Below the pieces are notes generated by a model. It saw only the letters and a program-made list of their open reading frames with translations, was not told the origin of the DNA and ran no database searches. Positions 52,799-64,000 of a stretch of 64,000 nucleotides of DNA are shown here, piece after piece. Both the position numbers and the translations under genes were made by a program. Origin of the DNA: Hirundichthys speculiger (Eukaryota; Chordata; Actinopteri; Beloniformes; Exocoetidae). Every line of letters starts with the position of its first letter. Position 1 is the stretch's first letter. Location: the NCBI GenBank assembly GCA_018398805.1, contig JAGFBZ010002033.1:2131501-2195500 (forward strand). The letters run 5' to 3'.

Positions 52799-53632
52799 TA
52801 GGGCTGTCAAAGTAAACGCAAATTCTGTTTAACGCCACAATTTTTTTTTTTAACGTGAGATTAACGCACACACGTTTCTGTAAATATGACCCTCGGTCAA
52901 TAAGTGTATTTACAGTCAACGTGTGGGACAGACATGGTGACAGAAAAGGGTCTAATGAACAGGCAAGTTTAGCTTTAAGGTGCTGCCAGGTGGGTCCCAA
53001 GAAAACGGTAATGGTTAATGGTTAATGGAAAAGGGTTACGAAGAAAAAGGTTATTTGTATTTATTGTCGCTGTAAATTGAGTTACCACCACAGGGCGCGA
53101 TAAAGTTAGTTTCACATCTGACATTCACTTGTTTTTTTTCTCTTTAAACTTTAATAGCGTCATGAAAACAGCACCGATTTCATCCAGGTTGGTATCATTT
53201 TGTAGATATAAGTATGCCAGACATTTCACAGGTGTCATCAACCCTCCAAGCTCAGTGAGTGTGGCTAAAACTCTAAGGAACAGCGCTGAATTTCCTTCTG
53301 AGTACCTCGCTGCTGCCGTGGAGCTTAGGGACCGTCAGCAAATTACTGCAGTCAAGCAGCAGCCCCAACAAAATACCCAAAGAAGCATGATGAATTAAGC
53401 CCCCAAAAAGTACGGCAGCATTGGTGGACTCCCGGTTTTCAAACTAAAGGCTTGAAAAAAAAAGCAGATCCCCGTGACCCTGTATAGGACAAAATGGGTA
53501 TAGATGATGGATGGATGAATAAACAGAACATTAAAAAAATGCAATTAATATGCAATTACCGGCAATCGCAAGTTAACTATGAAAATCTTGCGATTCATCG
53601 TGATTAAAAAATGTAATCGACTGACAGCCCTA
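52799..53632 (+). mobile_element. hAT element, 834 bp, perfect 8-bp TSD
   Basis: Left end TAGGGCTGTCAAAGTAAACG; right end, read inverted, TAGGGCTGTCAGTCGATTAC. GTTAAAAC occurs at 52791-52798 and 53633-53640 and fits the hAT target preference (T at position 2, A at position 7). Subterminal ATTAACGC and GATTCATCGTGATTAAAA motifs are typical. The interior does not look like a transposase: it holds a CpG-containing 60-80-codon segment (53160-53395) and an L2-like tail (53465-53525). Confidence 0.93.
53465..53525 (+). mobile_element. L2-like LINE/SINE 3' tail
   Basis: CCCCGTGACCCTGTATAGGA, then GGGTATAGATGATGGATGGA. This is the well-known 3' end (CGACCCTG...GGATAA.CGGGTATAGA followed by ATGG units) of fish L2-type LINEs and their SINE partners. 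It lies inside the hAT element. Confidence 0.75.
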
Positions 53633-53686
53633 GTTAAAACATGATGTGGTTGGTGTGAACTAGACTGTAAAAAATATACAGCTTAA

Positions 53687-54099
53687 AGGTGGGGTAGGTG
53701 TTCTTTGAAAAAACGGTTCCAGCAATCCAACTCAAGTGAGATTTTGAAAATATACACTCCCTCCCTCCTCCCAAAGGCTCCGCCTCCTCCTCTTCAGCTC
53801 ACCCCTCAAAACCACGCCTTCACATGATTCACGACTACATGAACCGCAGGGAGGGAGGGGGGGGTGGGGTGGGTGGGAGTGCATTGATATTTGATGGACG
53901 TATTAGGCAGCCAATGAAAGTAACGATGATCACTATTTTGATTGATCAGAGTTTTTCTCTGATTATACCATCTAGACCGGACCAAAACGTTTCGTTTTTT
54001 TTTTGCAAACATTTTATTTCAGTGGATGCAATGGGAATGTGAAAAGGTTTTCAGGCAATATTGTAAAAAGTGCTACAAAAAAGAACACCTACCCCACCT
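53687..54099. mobile_element. TTAA-flanked MITE (piggyBac-like target)
   Basis: Perfect 20-bp inverted repeat AGGTGGGGTAGGTGTTCTTT at both ends; TTAA at 53683-53686 and 54100-54103. The target length and sequence are those of piggyBac-type transposases. The TIR is of the TTAAAGGTG type seen in fish. The 413-bp interior is non-coding with a CCGCCTCC/GGGAGGGAGG GC-rich core at 53780-53880. Confidence 0.85.
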
Positions 54100-54129
54100 T
54101 TAATGTGGACATTTCCTTTGGAATTGATA

Positions 54130-54195
54130 GACATATGTGCATATGTCAAGAAATAAGTGTGATATAATGTAGTTGCCTTTTATAAAAGGCAACTA
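54130..54195. repeat. Two adjacent palindromes
   Basis: GACATATG-TG-CATATGTC at 54130-54147, and a perfect 26-bp palindrome at 54170-54195 centred on AAAAGGC/GCCTTTT flanking TATA (half-site TAGTTGCCTTTTA). Confidence 0.85.
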
Positions 54196-57100
54196 AATTA
54201 TATTATAAAAGCGCCATTTCCAGAAATGTTTCCTTAAATAAAACTTAAATGTGTAACTTGCAAAGCTGGCTGAACTGTTATTAAATGACAAGCACAAAGG
54301 AAAAAAATGAGAGATTTAAAGTAAAAAATATAAGTTTATAGCATATGCATGTAGCAGAGTAACAGAATAATCTATCAGCAGATTAACTGGTGATGGGTGA
54401 AGGTGTCAAGAGCTGAATATAAAAAAGGTAACCTGCCCTAGGCTTTAAATAAGGAGGGTTTGTCGCTCACTATTTTGTGCCAAACATCAGAGACACCTCT
54501 GTCAGTTTGAAAATGATCTCACCACGAATAATAAACAGTATCAAAAGATTCAGAGAGTCTCAGTATGTAAAGATTAAGGGTGTAAACAACTGTTTGCGTG
54601 TGACCTTCGAGCCCTCAGCTGGCACTGCATAAGAAACCGTCATGTAACTGTTAACAGTATATCCACATGAGCTGAGGACCGCCTTGGAAAGCCATTGTCA
54701 GTTCACACAGTCCACCGCTACACCCAGAAATGAAACTATTGTATTTGTTTCAGTCAGTAACCACACTGTGCTGCTCGGTTGTCATCACTTTACTGAATGC
54801 TTGCACTCCACAGCTTACAACACTTGCGCAGTGAACTGTTGCATGCAGTACATAATTTAACCAGGTGCCAACAGGTCACTATAAAGAACATTTAGGATTG
54901 TTTCCAATACATATCAGCAATATATCAAGTCTGAGCAGAACATGGACATGGGTTCATCTCAAACAGGCCAAATGACAGTGGAAACATGTTCCGTGGCCAG
55001 ATGCCTCAATATTTCAGCTTTCTTTTGGGAAAAGCTAATGATACATTCTACTTGCCGATGAATGATCATTCCGGGCAGTCATTGTTGCCAGATCGTTTTT
55101 ACTGGTGCACATGCCGCAATGCCCATCAGCTGTGCCTCCATAAAATCTTACATAGGAGGTTTATAAAGCTGAGGGTCAGAGTTAATTTTCAGTGAAAGGA
55201 ACAGAGAAAGAGCAGTTCTTTTTTTCTACCCCTCAATGTCAAGCAATGCAGATTAACAAATTGTCCAGCATCAGACAGAGAGATGAGAATATCTCTGCTG
55301 CATTCCAATGTAACTGCACGGCTAAAAATGCATCAAGAAAGTAGCAGAGAGAGGCGACAAATACACAGAGGAAGCAAAATAAAAAGAAAAAAACATATGG
55401 TCTACATGCAGTTTGTGTTGTGATCTTTGATTGCAGCAGGACAGCAAGATATGATGACTGAAGTAGTTAGAGCACTTCTATGAAAACTCAGAGACAATGG
55501 TGTAAACTGTTTAATCATGACAGTCTGGCTCTATCTGAGCTGCTGGATCAATTCCCAGCTCAGCTTAATGATGTATTTCCTTTTGTGTATCTTATAGTGT
55601 ATCTATATACATTTGGCCAAAATGTATTTGTTCTTATTTTTCACTGATGGACTTTTTCAGTGAGCCCCTAAGTTCATACAACTTAAAATTCAATTAGAAA
55701 GATAATGTTGATTAATACAGATCAAGGGTAGAGAAAGGGAGAAGGAGAGAGAACAGAGTGGAGTTGGTATCAATAGAAAGCAAGAGTAGCTGGGTGAGGA
55801 GGTGGACATAAATATTCAGAGCCCTGTGATAACCCCAGTTACCATCTGTATCTGTGAACAATAATTCAGAGTGCTAAAAGTGTATCTGAGGAGCACAGCG
55901 GGGTAGGAGTTAATGTACCCAGGATACCTTGTTAACTTTTACCAGTTTTAATGTGGTTGTATGGCAGTGGTCGAAATAGTGAGCTTAGCAAGGACAATTG
56001 AATGTAACATTTCATTGCATATTCCATACACATACAGGTCTTAACAAGCAAAAAAGATCTGATCCTTGATCCAGGTGATTAAGAACTAAGGGTACAAACA
56101 TCAGCATATGTGATGACAGGTTGTGTGTGTTGTTTAAAATTCAGTTTATGATTTTGTTTCATGCGATCCCCCCCCCCCCCCCCCCCCCCGCTTTCTCTTC
56201 AGGCTTTTAGGTGATGTTACATTTTACAACCAACCATAGACAAACAGACTCTCGTTATGAAACAAGATAAACACCGCAGGGGTTCTCTTGGACAGGTGGT
56301 GTCAGGTTTGGTTTGTACATTTCACTTTACATGTGTGAACACTGCTGTTTTTGTTATTTATGCCCTGAACACGTGCCTGTTATGTGTGTGTCTGTATGTG
56401 TCTGTGAAGCATGTAGCAGATCCTAACATAATATTACAGACCCATGGGACTGTGCTGTTTCCTGCTCCATATGAGGTTCAGGATTAAAAGCCCATGGCTG
56501 CAAAGACTCTTTTAATCCTTCTCAATAGCTTTCCCAAGAGCTTCCTCTTTCTTTTGTCCAGCGTGACCCCAGACAAAAGCCACTTTCAACACTCTAAGTT
56601 TGGGTTTTGGCTCACACCGAACCACTGTGTTTTTTCCTCTTCCATTAAGATGGCAAACAAAGAATATTATGAAATATTACAAGTTCATCAAGATAGTAAA
56701 TATTCATGCTGTGGTTTAACTATTGAAAGTGGAGTAGAAACGGGAAGAAATGGAGATAGTCCGCATGCAGACTAAAGGGGGTACACAGGTAAAAACTGAA
56801 TTAGGACCAGTCATGTGCAGTAAAGACCGGTATCTTCTACCTGGATAACTGAGTTCCTCTTATCCCCAGAGGAGAATCATAGAGAACCTGTGATTAAATT
56901 AAAGATGAGAGTGGAGGAAACAAAAATAAATCCTGTAATTTTTGCCACATTACATTTAATTTGAGTTGCGTTTTGCAGTATTCCCATTTTTTTCCAAAGT
57001 GGAGCTGTGGGGTAACTTTGACAAGCATGTGCTCTCAATGACAAATCTGCCTAGTAAAAAGAAAGGACTAAATATTAAAAAAAAAAAAAAAAATCTATCG

Positions 57101-57372
57101 CTTCTGCTACAAATAAGCGAAGGTAATATTACTGAACAAAATAACATAATGAAGAGTCCATGGGCCCTAGCTGATGCTCTTGCTGTCATATGTTTCCATT
57201 CTCCCTGTACACACTGGCCTGGCAGGTCAATGTTCTTAGAGTTGGAGTAACAACTCCTACCAGGACTTACATTCTGTGGGAACTTTGGCTTAATAGACGG
57301 TGTTTTTTATAGATCTACGTGTTGGGGCAACTCCATGTTATGAAATATTTGGAACGCCATGCTGTTGAATGT
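54196..57372. other. No gene recognised
   Basis: About 3.2 kb without recognisable transposon ends. C-run at 56168-56189. A-run at 57078-57093. A short plus-strand frame near 56650 starts MANKEYYEILQV, which recalls a DnaJ N-terminus, but similarity ends there (see rejected). Confidence 0.4.
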
Positions 57373-58190
57373 TAAAGCCCCAATTGTACACTTCCTGCTA
57401 GCTGCTACGAGCAAATTGCGTGTTTAGGAACCTCCGCTAACCGCTAATGCAATCTTCCGCTCCCTAAAGCCACTACCCATTATGCCGACTCCCTTACTCA
57501 CATTGTAAGTGTGGCAATGGGCGTGTCGTTTGCCCTTTCTGCAAACTCTGTATCTTGCGATCGCGGGTAGCGGGTGGTCAGACTACCCGCTACCGGCAAC
57601 CTGCGTGTTGGCGCGTACAGACATCAATGTGCGTCCACCTGGTCACATGTGGACGTGCACAAACGGCTCTACCTCTCAAGTTAACTCTCGTATAAAAAGT
57701 GTGGTTTGGCCTCAGTTGAACCCCTGAGAAAATAGCAGAGATCATTTTAAACGGCTTGTGTGCCAGTTAATCCATGGACGACCAGAGCGTGTTTACTGGG
57801 AGCGCACCAACTATCTTGGACTTTCAGGTAGCCGATAGGAATTGTCTGTGTAAAAATATTTCTATGTATATATCAGTGCAGAAGAGGAGGAGAAAGGAAG
57901 AGGAGGAAGCTCTACAGCAGAGTCCCAGACGAGCTCCAATCTGGATGAAAAGACGCTCCATAGCGGTCTGTGGGTAGCACAACCTGCTCTTAAAGGCAAT
58001 GGCTACTGACTGATTGGTTTAACAGGTGAAATGCCCTAACCACTCCTATGCATAATGTAGCAGGTAGCACAGGTGGGATAGTGGGTTTAGGAAGGTGGAA
58101 GATTGCGTTCTTTGTTGGGGAATGCCCCTCCCGCTACCTGCTCTCCCTAAATAGCGGCTTTAGCAGATCTGGTGGAAGATTTAAGTGTTA
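57373..58190 (-). mobile_element. hAT-type element, GGGCCCGATC family, copy 3 (inverted)
   Basis: On the minus strand this runs from a decayed terminus near 58190 (CTTCCACCAGATCTGCTAAA) through TAACCACTCC.../ATGCATAATG, the TATATACAT-ACAATTCC segment and the CACCTGGTCACATG segment to a decayed right end (GTACACTTCC...). It aligns with both ends of copy 1 and with the 3' half of copy 2. It lacks the hATC coding and the nested repeat, so it is an internally deleted, about 820-bp version. Both termini have lost the exact GGGCCC, which indicates age. Confidence 0.7.
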
Positions 58191-61024
58191 ACCTGACTCC
58201 TGATACACTGTCTGTGTGTGCTGCAGTGATCCAAAGCACGCTACATTTTCTACACCTGTGTCAAATGTCAAAATTAAGTTCTCAGATGTTCAGTCATAAC
58301 CAAAAAATAATCGATGGCAAACGACATGCAACGGCACAAGGCTGATGAAGCATGGCATTAATTTCAAGTGTGGAACGATGCTTTTGTTTTGACTGTCTGA
58401 TTTACGAACCAGCTTTATGCTGAGAGCAAAATAAAAATTCAGCTGCCTCTCTAAAAAGAAGATGCTATAAAGAATGATTGCTCCAATTTTAATAAACAGG
58501 AGGACTTGGTAGACGGAGCATTTTTACAGTACCTCATGTATTGGATATGGTACTTCTAATTTTACATAAATAGAAATACATATTCTTGCCAAAGAATTCT
58601 GATAATTTTACATAGTCAAAAGTAATAAATATATTTGTTTCAGATGTATTTACTGAACTGAGAGTTCTTGGAAAAAGCATTAGAATATCCTTTCCAAAAT
58701 AATTTGCATTAACAAATTCAAATCATTAATTCTCATCAAAATAGTTACACGGGTTACAGGTTTCAAATGATTTAAAAGACCTTTCCATTCATACTTTAAA
58801 TATCGCTCAATGGAAACACTACATATTGTTCACAGAGATGCCAGTAGAATTCCAAATGGAGCCAGTTTTTTTTTTTCCCATATAAAAACATAGCTTTGGT
58901 TAAACAAAAAAAAAAAAAAAAATGCAAAGCCATGGACAGGGTTTAATCATCTCAAAACCATCTGCACACTGAATCATGCAGCCTGCACCACCTATAACTG
59001 TCATTTTATTTTTTATCTGCTCCATTTACACAAATGAGCTGCCAGCTGGCGCCTCTGCAGGCTGCCAGGAATGACTATGCATGCCACAGACATTTGCTGA
59101 ATTATAATTCTTTGTTTGAATCATGTATCTGATGTGTACACTGCTTTGCGGGAGTGCTGACTTTGCAAACTGAGGTGTGCTGTCACCACACACACCCACT
59201 ATAATCTAATACCCACTATCACACGAGTACACACCAGATACTTCCAATTACAGGCAGTTTTCACTTCCTGAGATCCAAACTACTTGACTGGCAGAAAGAA
59301 TATGAGTCACTCCAAGAAAAAGAATTGGATTAACGATAGCTACTGAAATATTAAAAAAAGCCACACCAGCCGAAAGCAACTTTGAGCTACAGAGACTCCA
59401 ATACACATTGTTGAAAGACCATTTATTTTGAGAAATTTCATGCTGTAGCTGTGGGTAATTAGGTAGAAGGATGTTTGGTTGGGAAAGGACAAAGACAGAC
59501 CTAAAAGGTTGCTCAGTATGGAATAAAAAACATATACATAAATGTATCACATATACTTTATTATTTGCATGCACACAAAGACAAAAGCAGATGTCGAGGT
59601 CCCACTGAGAGATACGACTGAGGAGCACTCGAGAGGAGTGTTTCATAAATGAATGAATAAACATTTTGACACTGTTGACTTATTCATGCTGAGCTTTCAG
59701 CTGCACAAATACACTCTGGGTTTTTCGCATACCAACTGAGAATCCTTCGAAGCCAAATGTGCAAATCAAATAAGTCCATGAAAAATGAATATCCGTGTCT
59801 TTCTCCTTTTCCAAGAAGCAGACTATGAGCAAGTTTTATGTATGATAAAAGAAAACACACCACAATTACCTTTCAAACAGCCATCCTACTTTTTCTTTTG
59901 TTTTTTATTTAATTGAAAGCAGCTCATTAAAGCCATTAAAAAAAAATCTAAATTATCTGTTGACACAGAGTATAATCAAATCATATAGTTTTTTTTTGTA
60001 TAATAGCAGCCTCCAGCTCAATCAGTAATCACCTACCACGTCCTTGTTTAGCCCATCACGTACCACAATCCTGCTACATGCAACATAACCAGACATTGTT
60101 GATGTTGCTAAGCGTCATTTCAGTTACTGAGGCAATAAAAAAAGGCAAATATTTACTGGCTTTGGGAAAAAAAAATTTTTTTGGATGTTATTAAAGGGGG
60201 GCTTAATCACATTGCATACTCAAACACCAATCAATAGGACAAGCAATGAACTTCTGATAAATATTTCTTGCAAATGGAAAAAAAAAATTAAAATAAAAGA
60301 TAAAAAAGCCTTCATCCTCCTTTCAAGCCAAGCAGCAGCTTGTTTTCTGTCAGTAAGGGATGAAAAATTGGGCCCGTTTTCTAAAACAAAGCCTGTTTTC
60401 ATTTAGCAGCTTGGTACAGTGCTCCCTGAACCTGAATGTAACCCTCTGTTAAAGCTTTATATTGATTTCTGACACCGTTTGTTGCTATGACTGAACTTTG
60501 CTGACCCACAAAAAATAGGAGAAGATACAATGGTCAATCACAGAGAAGGTGAGGTGTACAATCAGAGGAGAGGCTAAAGGCAAATGTTCCATCTTTTAAT
60601 GCAATGGAAGTTGAAGAACTGATGGAAGTTATGAATGCAAACAACATTGCAACAATGAGTTTGTGAGAACAAATGAAAACATACCAGTAATGTACCATTA
60701 AAGGGGAGGAAGCAACAAATGATAATGTCAGTGAAATTGAAAGTTGGATAGGCACCTTTGCACGAAGGAGTTAGTACCATCACAGGAATCATGCACAATA
60801 ACGACAATTTCACTATATAAACAGGGAGATGGTGAATAAAAATTGGATTAATTTTGTGAAGTGCAAAGTTGAAATGCACCACGACAAATCGTTGGAAGTG
60901 TTATACACCAGCTGGAAGAATCCAATTTACGCTTGGTGAATTGAGGAACCAAATCAACAATCTCATACCGCAGTTGTTTAGGGACTGCATGACTCTATTC
61001 CAACTGTAATCAGGCAAGAAGGGG
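58191..61024. other. No gene recognised; possible conserved non-coding block
   Basis: About 2.8 kb. 58970-59130 (CAGCTGGCGCC, ATGACTATGCATGCC, TTATAATTCTTTG) has the look of conserved non-coding DNA. The 138-codon minus frame at 59248-59664 has no motif. Homopolymers at 58868-58877 (T) and 58906-58921 (A). Confidence 0.4.
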
Positions 61025-61200
61025 AGTGCACCCTGGACAGATGGCCAGTCCATTTAATGGCCTCATGGAGACAGAGACAAACCAGGCATTCTCTCACTTA
61101 GGAGTCACCAATGGACCTACAGACTTGCCAGAGAGAACAGGAGTACACGGAGAAATCCTATGCTGCAAGGGGCAACACGCAGAAATGGCCCGGCTGAGAC
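61025..61200 (-). mobile_element. SINE/L2-type fragment, degraded
   Basis: Plus-strand text CACCCTGGACAGATGGCCAG, TCCATT, GAGACAGAGACAAACCA, GGAGTCACCAATGGACCTA and GGAGTACACGGAGAAATCC follow the order of the body of the tRNA-headed, L2-tailed teleost SINE seen also at 11135. The tRNA head is not recognisable. Confidence 0.55.
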
Positions 61201-63456
61201 ATTACCCAGAAATCTTCTTCCTGTCAGTGGCTTACCATACAACCACACTGTGGCAGCATGGTAAACACTGTATGGCAGTATGGTAAGCACACCGTGGCAC
61301 AACTTATGTGAGCATAAGTTGCAAAATTTTACAATTTGCCACCCAGCTCTAGGCACAACCCTGTGGACCCAAAGGCCACAGTCAATTAGCTGAGCATTGG
61401 TTCAGTGAGTGTCCCACTAGTGCTTGATCAGAACCCCCCCAGTCTTTTCAACACTGGCAGTATTCATTTCGAATGTCATTTCAGTATCAACAATAAAAAT
61501 GACCACGCATGGAAAGATTTGAACAGAAAAAATGAAACTAATATTCAATCAGCATTAGATTTAAACTAGCCACCTTGTGGTAACTGTGCTAAAGTGGGCA
61601 TGTTTCAAGGTCTGCTCATTCCACCCATTTGCCAATTATTGGATCAAGCAAGTTCGGCAGCGTCAAGTCCTCCCAATATGGTGCCAGGCAGAGAAACGAA
61701 AAAGAGGCTTCAAACTAGATCTTCACAAAACCTATGGGCGTCGTCACAGGGCAGTTTGCCCAGTGCTTCTTATATGGTCTGTGGTTAAAACCAACATTAC
61801 CAACCAACGTTTTACTTTTGGCATGAATCATGTACACTGGTCTGAGATCTGTCAGTTAGCGATGCAAATTTGGGATGTGACAAAATCAGAATGCATATTT
61901 ATTCCTGCTTTACTCAGACTTTACAGAAAGCCTCACAAAATTCATGCAAGCACGCAGAACTGTAGTTTAAGTTGTTCTTGGAAGGGCAATTAACAAGGAG
62001 AGCATATGAGCAGCTCAATGCTGGGCCTTCCGTTATGCTCCATTAGAGGCAGGAAACACCACTGGCCTAATGCACCAAGACCCAGCTGCAGAAAAAGAAA
62101 GAGATCCAAGGAATCCAAATGGACACACTAATGAGCTGCTTCTAAAGACACAGCTCTGCTACTCGCCAGAAAGGCTGAGGCTAAAGGGAACAACACACAT
62201 GTAAACAGACACACTCAAGTGCACACACATAAACACATACACACCAAATGGTCAACTAGTTACCTTACACTAAATCTCTCTTCGACTAATGGGAGAAGAG
62301 GAGGGATCAGGGTATGAGGAGACAGGAGGGTAATTATGAGAGAGGAATAAAAAATACTTTCAGAAACAAAGAAAGGAGAGGTACAGGGAGGCTAATGGCT
62401 ACTGAAGTAGAACATATGACAATATACTTCCTCACTTTCGAAAAAAATGTACAACATAATGGCAGAGTGCTATTCCTTGATATGCAGCACATTTGTCTCA
62501 TCCTCCCTTGAGATGGATTTACATTTCTCTATGGAGAGCTGCTGCTGAGGAAGGGAGCATGGGACTGTTCACAGACCAAAGACGCTCAAAAAGAACTACG
62601 CATAAAAAAACACATCCCTAAACATGCACAGACTTATATACCCACCAACACTGGCGGGGGCAAAGTAATCCTTTGCAAATAAAAATGCTTTCTAAGTCTG
62701 GACCAAAACAATCTCAGCAATCCTTTATAATGCTTAATAAAACTAAATTGGATCCAGAGTTACAGAAGGAGTCATTTACTTTTATCGGGCCAAAAAACAG
62801 CTCTATCACTGACACTATGATGTTATGTCATATAAAACAAATTCAATTTTTTTTATTTGTTAATATATATCAATTTTTGCATTTTAGGTCCAAATAAAGT
62901 TGGAAGGAAAGCTTTGACCACTTTGTAATCTTACCAGTCTTTCTCACAACACTTATAAATCATTTTAGTTATGGAGAAAGTATTGGGAAACAATTGCAGG
63001 AGATTTGGAGGCTGCAGTAATCCCCCCAAAAAAAGTTTAACAAAAGCACTGCCCAGACAGGTAAACCAAAACAACAAAACAAAAACTAACATGGTCAAGA
63101 ACCATACTGCAAAAACAAGTATGGTGACAGGATAGCAAAACAGACAGCTGACAGGTGAAAGGGGAAAGGCGAGATAATGGCTGATTTTCAGTACGCATAT
63201 TTGTCTGTACTTATGTTTTTATATCCTGGCAAACCCGAGGACAGAGGAGGCTTCGTTGTGAAGGACCCTCCATGTTCCATGAAGGAACAATGCTGTCCAG
63301 CTTCTGGCCTATAACATTCATTAGCACCACATGGAAGCTCTTATCAATCATCATAGCTAAGATGAGTTGGCACATGCATCAAAACATGAGCAGATCACAG
63401 AAAGGAGATTGACAGTAACACGAGGGGCCAAGCACAAGCTACTGGTTGAGAGTTCT
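61201..63456. other. No gene recognised
   Basis: About 2.3 kb. A short imperfect tandem (CACTGT/GGCAG/ATGGTAA units) lies at 61240-61290. The 138-codon plus frame at 61577-61993 has no recognisable domain. Confidence 0.4.
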
Positions 63457-63835
63457 GCTCAAGGTTTCTTTTTCTTAAAGTGGAGTTTTTCCTTGCCACT
63501 GTTTGGCTTAAAGTTTTTTTTTCTCCCACTGTGGAAGTTTTTTATTGCCATTATCCTTCATTTGAATGTAATATTATAATTTTAGTTAATGATATTTGTT
63601 CAGGGATCATGCTCTGGGTTTCTGTAAAGCGGCGGGAGACAATTGACATTATAAGAGACTATACCAGTCCTTCTCAAATAGTGGGGTGCGATGCCGGGGG
63701 GGTCGTGTGTGACCCCAGGGAACAAGCCTTTTTTTTTTTTTTTTTTTGCCGTACTGGAATTAAGTGTAGAAGTGTAGCAGAAAATAATTGAGAAGCACTG
63801 CACAATACAAATAAAATTGACTTGAATTGAATTTA
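63457..63835 (-). repeat. Dispersed teleost repeat, second copy
   Basis: The reverse complement reads AATTTTATTTGTATTGTG, a MITE, then CCGCCGCTTTACAGAAACCC, AGAGCATGATCCCTGAACAA, ATATCATTAACTAAAATTAT, and AACAGTGGCAAGGAAAAACT. It matches the copy at 47.1-48.4 kb on both sides of the hAT there but has no insertion at that point. It is itself interrupted by a small hAT MITE (63665-63800). Confidence 0.8.
63665..63800. mobile_element. Small hAT MITE
   Basis: Begins CAGTCCTTCTCAAATAGTGG and ends, read inverted, CAGTGCTTCTCAATTATTTT. Flanks GACTATAC and CACAATAC agree at 6 of 8 positions, a decayed 8-bp duplication. The interior is a GGGTGCG/GGGGGGTCGTG block plus a T-run, as in the 'CTTCTCAAA...GGGGGGCGCG' type of fish MITE. 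Confidence 0.75.
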
Positions 63836-64000
63836 ATCTACTTTCCTATTCTGATAAATCTGCTGCCAGTCTACCTTTAGGTCATCTCTGGGTCTTTCAA
63901 CAAGACGATGACCCGAAACATACATCTAAATTTGCCTGTTTGATTGAGTTACATTCCATTTGTGGTCATTTAATATTAAAATTACACAGTCAAAGCTAAA
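63836..64000. other. No gene recognised
   Basis: Last 165 bp of the window. The text 'gggtctttcaacaagacgatgacccgaaacatacatctaa' (63891-63930) resembles the FQQDNDPKH-type catalytic region of Tc1 transposases. It reads L-G-L-S-T-R-R-x-P-E in one frame and V-F-Q-Q-D-D-D-P-K-H in another. A Tc1 transposase remnant probably begins here and continues past the edge. Confidence 0.5.
63892..63950 (+). pseudogene. Tc1-like transposase DDE fragment
   Basis: The plus strand reads VFQQDDDPKHTSKFACL. This is the catalytic second-aspartate block of Tc1-type transposases (usually F-Q-Q-D-N-D-P-K-H-T-S), with the expected H-T-S-K following. The third catalytic acidic residue is not reached before the frame drifts and the window ends. 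Only this block is visible, with no TIR, so it is a fragment. The family uses this D to bind the metal ions that cut DNA at the element ends. Confidence 0.75.

Noticed and set aside
56650..56715. MANKEYYEILQV looks like the start of a DnaJ domain
   Set aside because: Only about seven residues fit. The following residues and the other two frames show no helix II, HPD motif or splice donor, so chance is more likely.
59248..59664. 138-codon minus-strand frame with hydrophobic stretches
   Set aside because: AT-rich translation gives Phe/Ile/Leu by composition. No signal peptide context or recognisable family.
61577..61993. 138-codon plus-strand frame
   Set aside because: No recognisable motif. 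Starts in anonymous sequence with no promoter or acceptor.

Overview
The window looks like a gene-poor, repeat-rich stretch of a ray-finned (teleost) fish genome. There is no bacterial-style gene layout and no long intact reading frame. Base composition is AT-rich and microsatellites are frequent. The interspersed repeats are of kinds I know from teleosts: Tc1/mariner, Tigger/pogo-like, hAT and piggyBac DNA transposons, a DIRS-type tyrosine recombinase fragment, tRNA-headed SINEs, and LINE-type 3' tails. I cannot name the species. Family names come from recognising sequence by eye; no search was run.

The only host-gene candidate is on the minus strand near 3.8-4.1 kb: a possible first coding exon (about 52 codons, serine-rich) behind a CpG-richer, promoter-like segment. 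No convincing further exon of it is visible. The rest is best read as intergenic or intronic sequence carrying decayed transposons.

Layout. 0-5 kb: a Tc1-like MITE with TIRs, a minus-strand tRNA SINE, the candidate exon, microsatellites. 5-9.8 kb: unannotated sequence. 9.8-15.1 kb: two copies of a family with GGGCCCGATC termini, one split by a nested repeat, the other keeping the C-terminal (hATC) part of a hAT transposase. 15-23 kb: unannotated with microsatellites. 23.4-25.5 kb: a LINE tail and a hAT element with a ZMYM1-like first exon. 27-30.6 kb: microsatellites, a dispersed teleost repeat, and a TTAA-flanked piggyBac remnant with transposase N-terminal coding sequence. 31-37.2 kb: a dense nested cluster holding a third GGGCCC-family fragment, hAT ends, Tigger-like elements, and an Ac-type hAT transposase pseudogene interrupted by another hAT MITE. 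39-42.3 kb: a DIRS recombinase fragment, an inverted repeat pair and a Tc1 end. 46.5-49.3 kb: a palindromic Tigger-like MITE and a 1-kb dispersed repeat split by a hAT element. 52.8-54.2 kb: a complete hAT with perfect 8-bp TSD, a TTAA-flanked MITE and a perfect palindrome. 57.4-58.2 kb: the last GGGCCC-family copy, inverted. 61-63.8 kb: a SINE/L2 fragment and a second dispersed repeat, which supplies the empty-site control for the insertion at 47.2 kb and is itself hit by a small hAT MITE.

No element appears able to make a complete transposase. The informative content is insertion history: several insertions can be proved inside this window from target-site duplications or from an unoccupied copy of the same host repeat. 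I found no evidence of a previously undescribed functional system.
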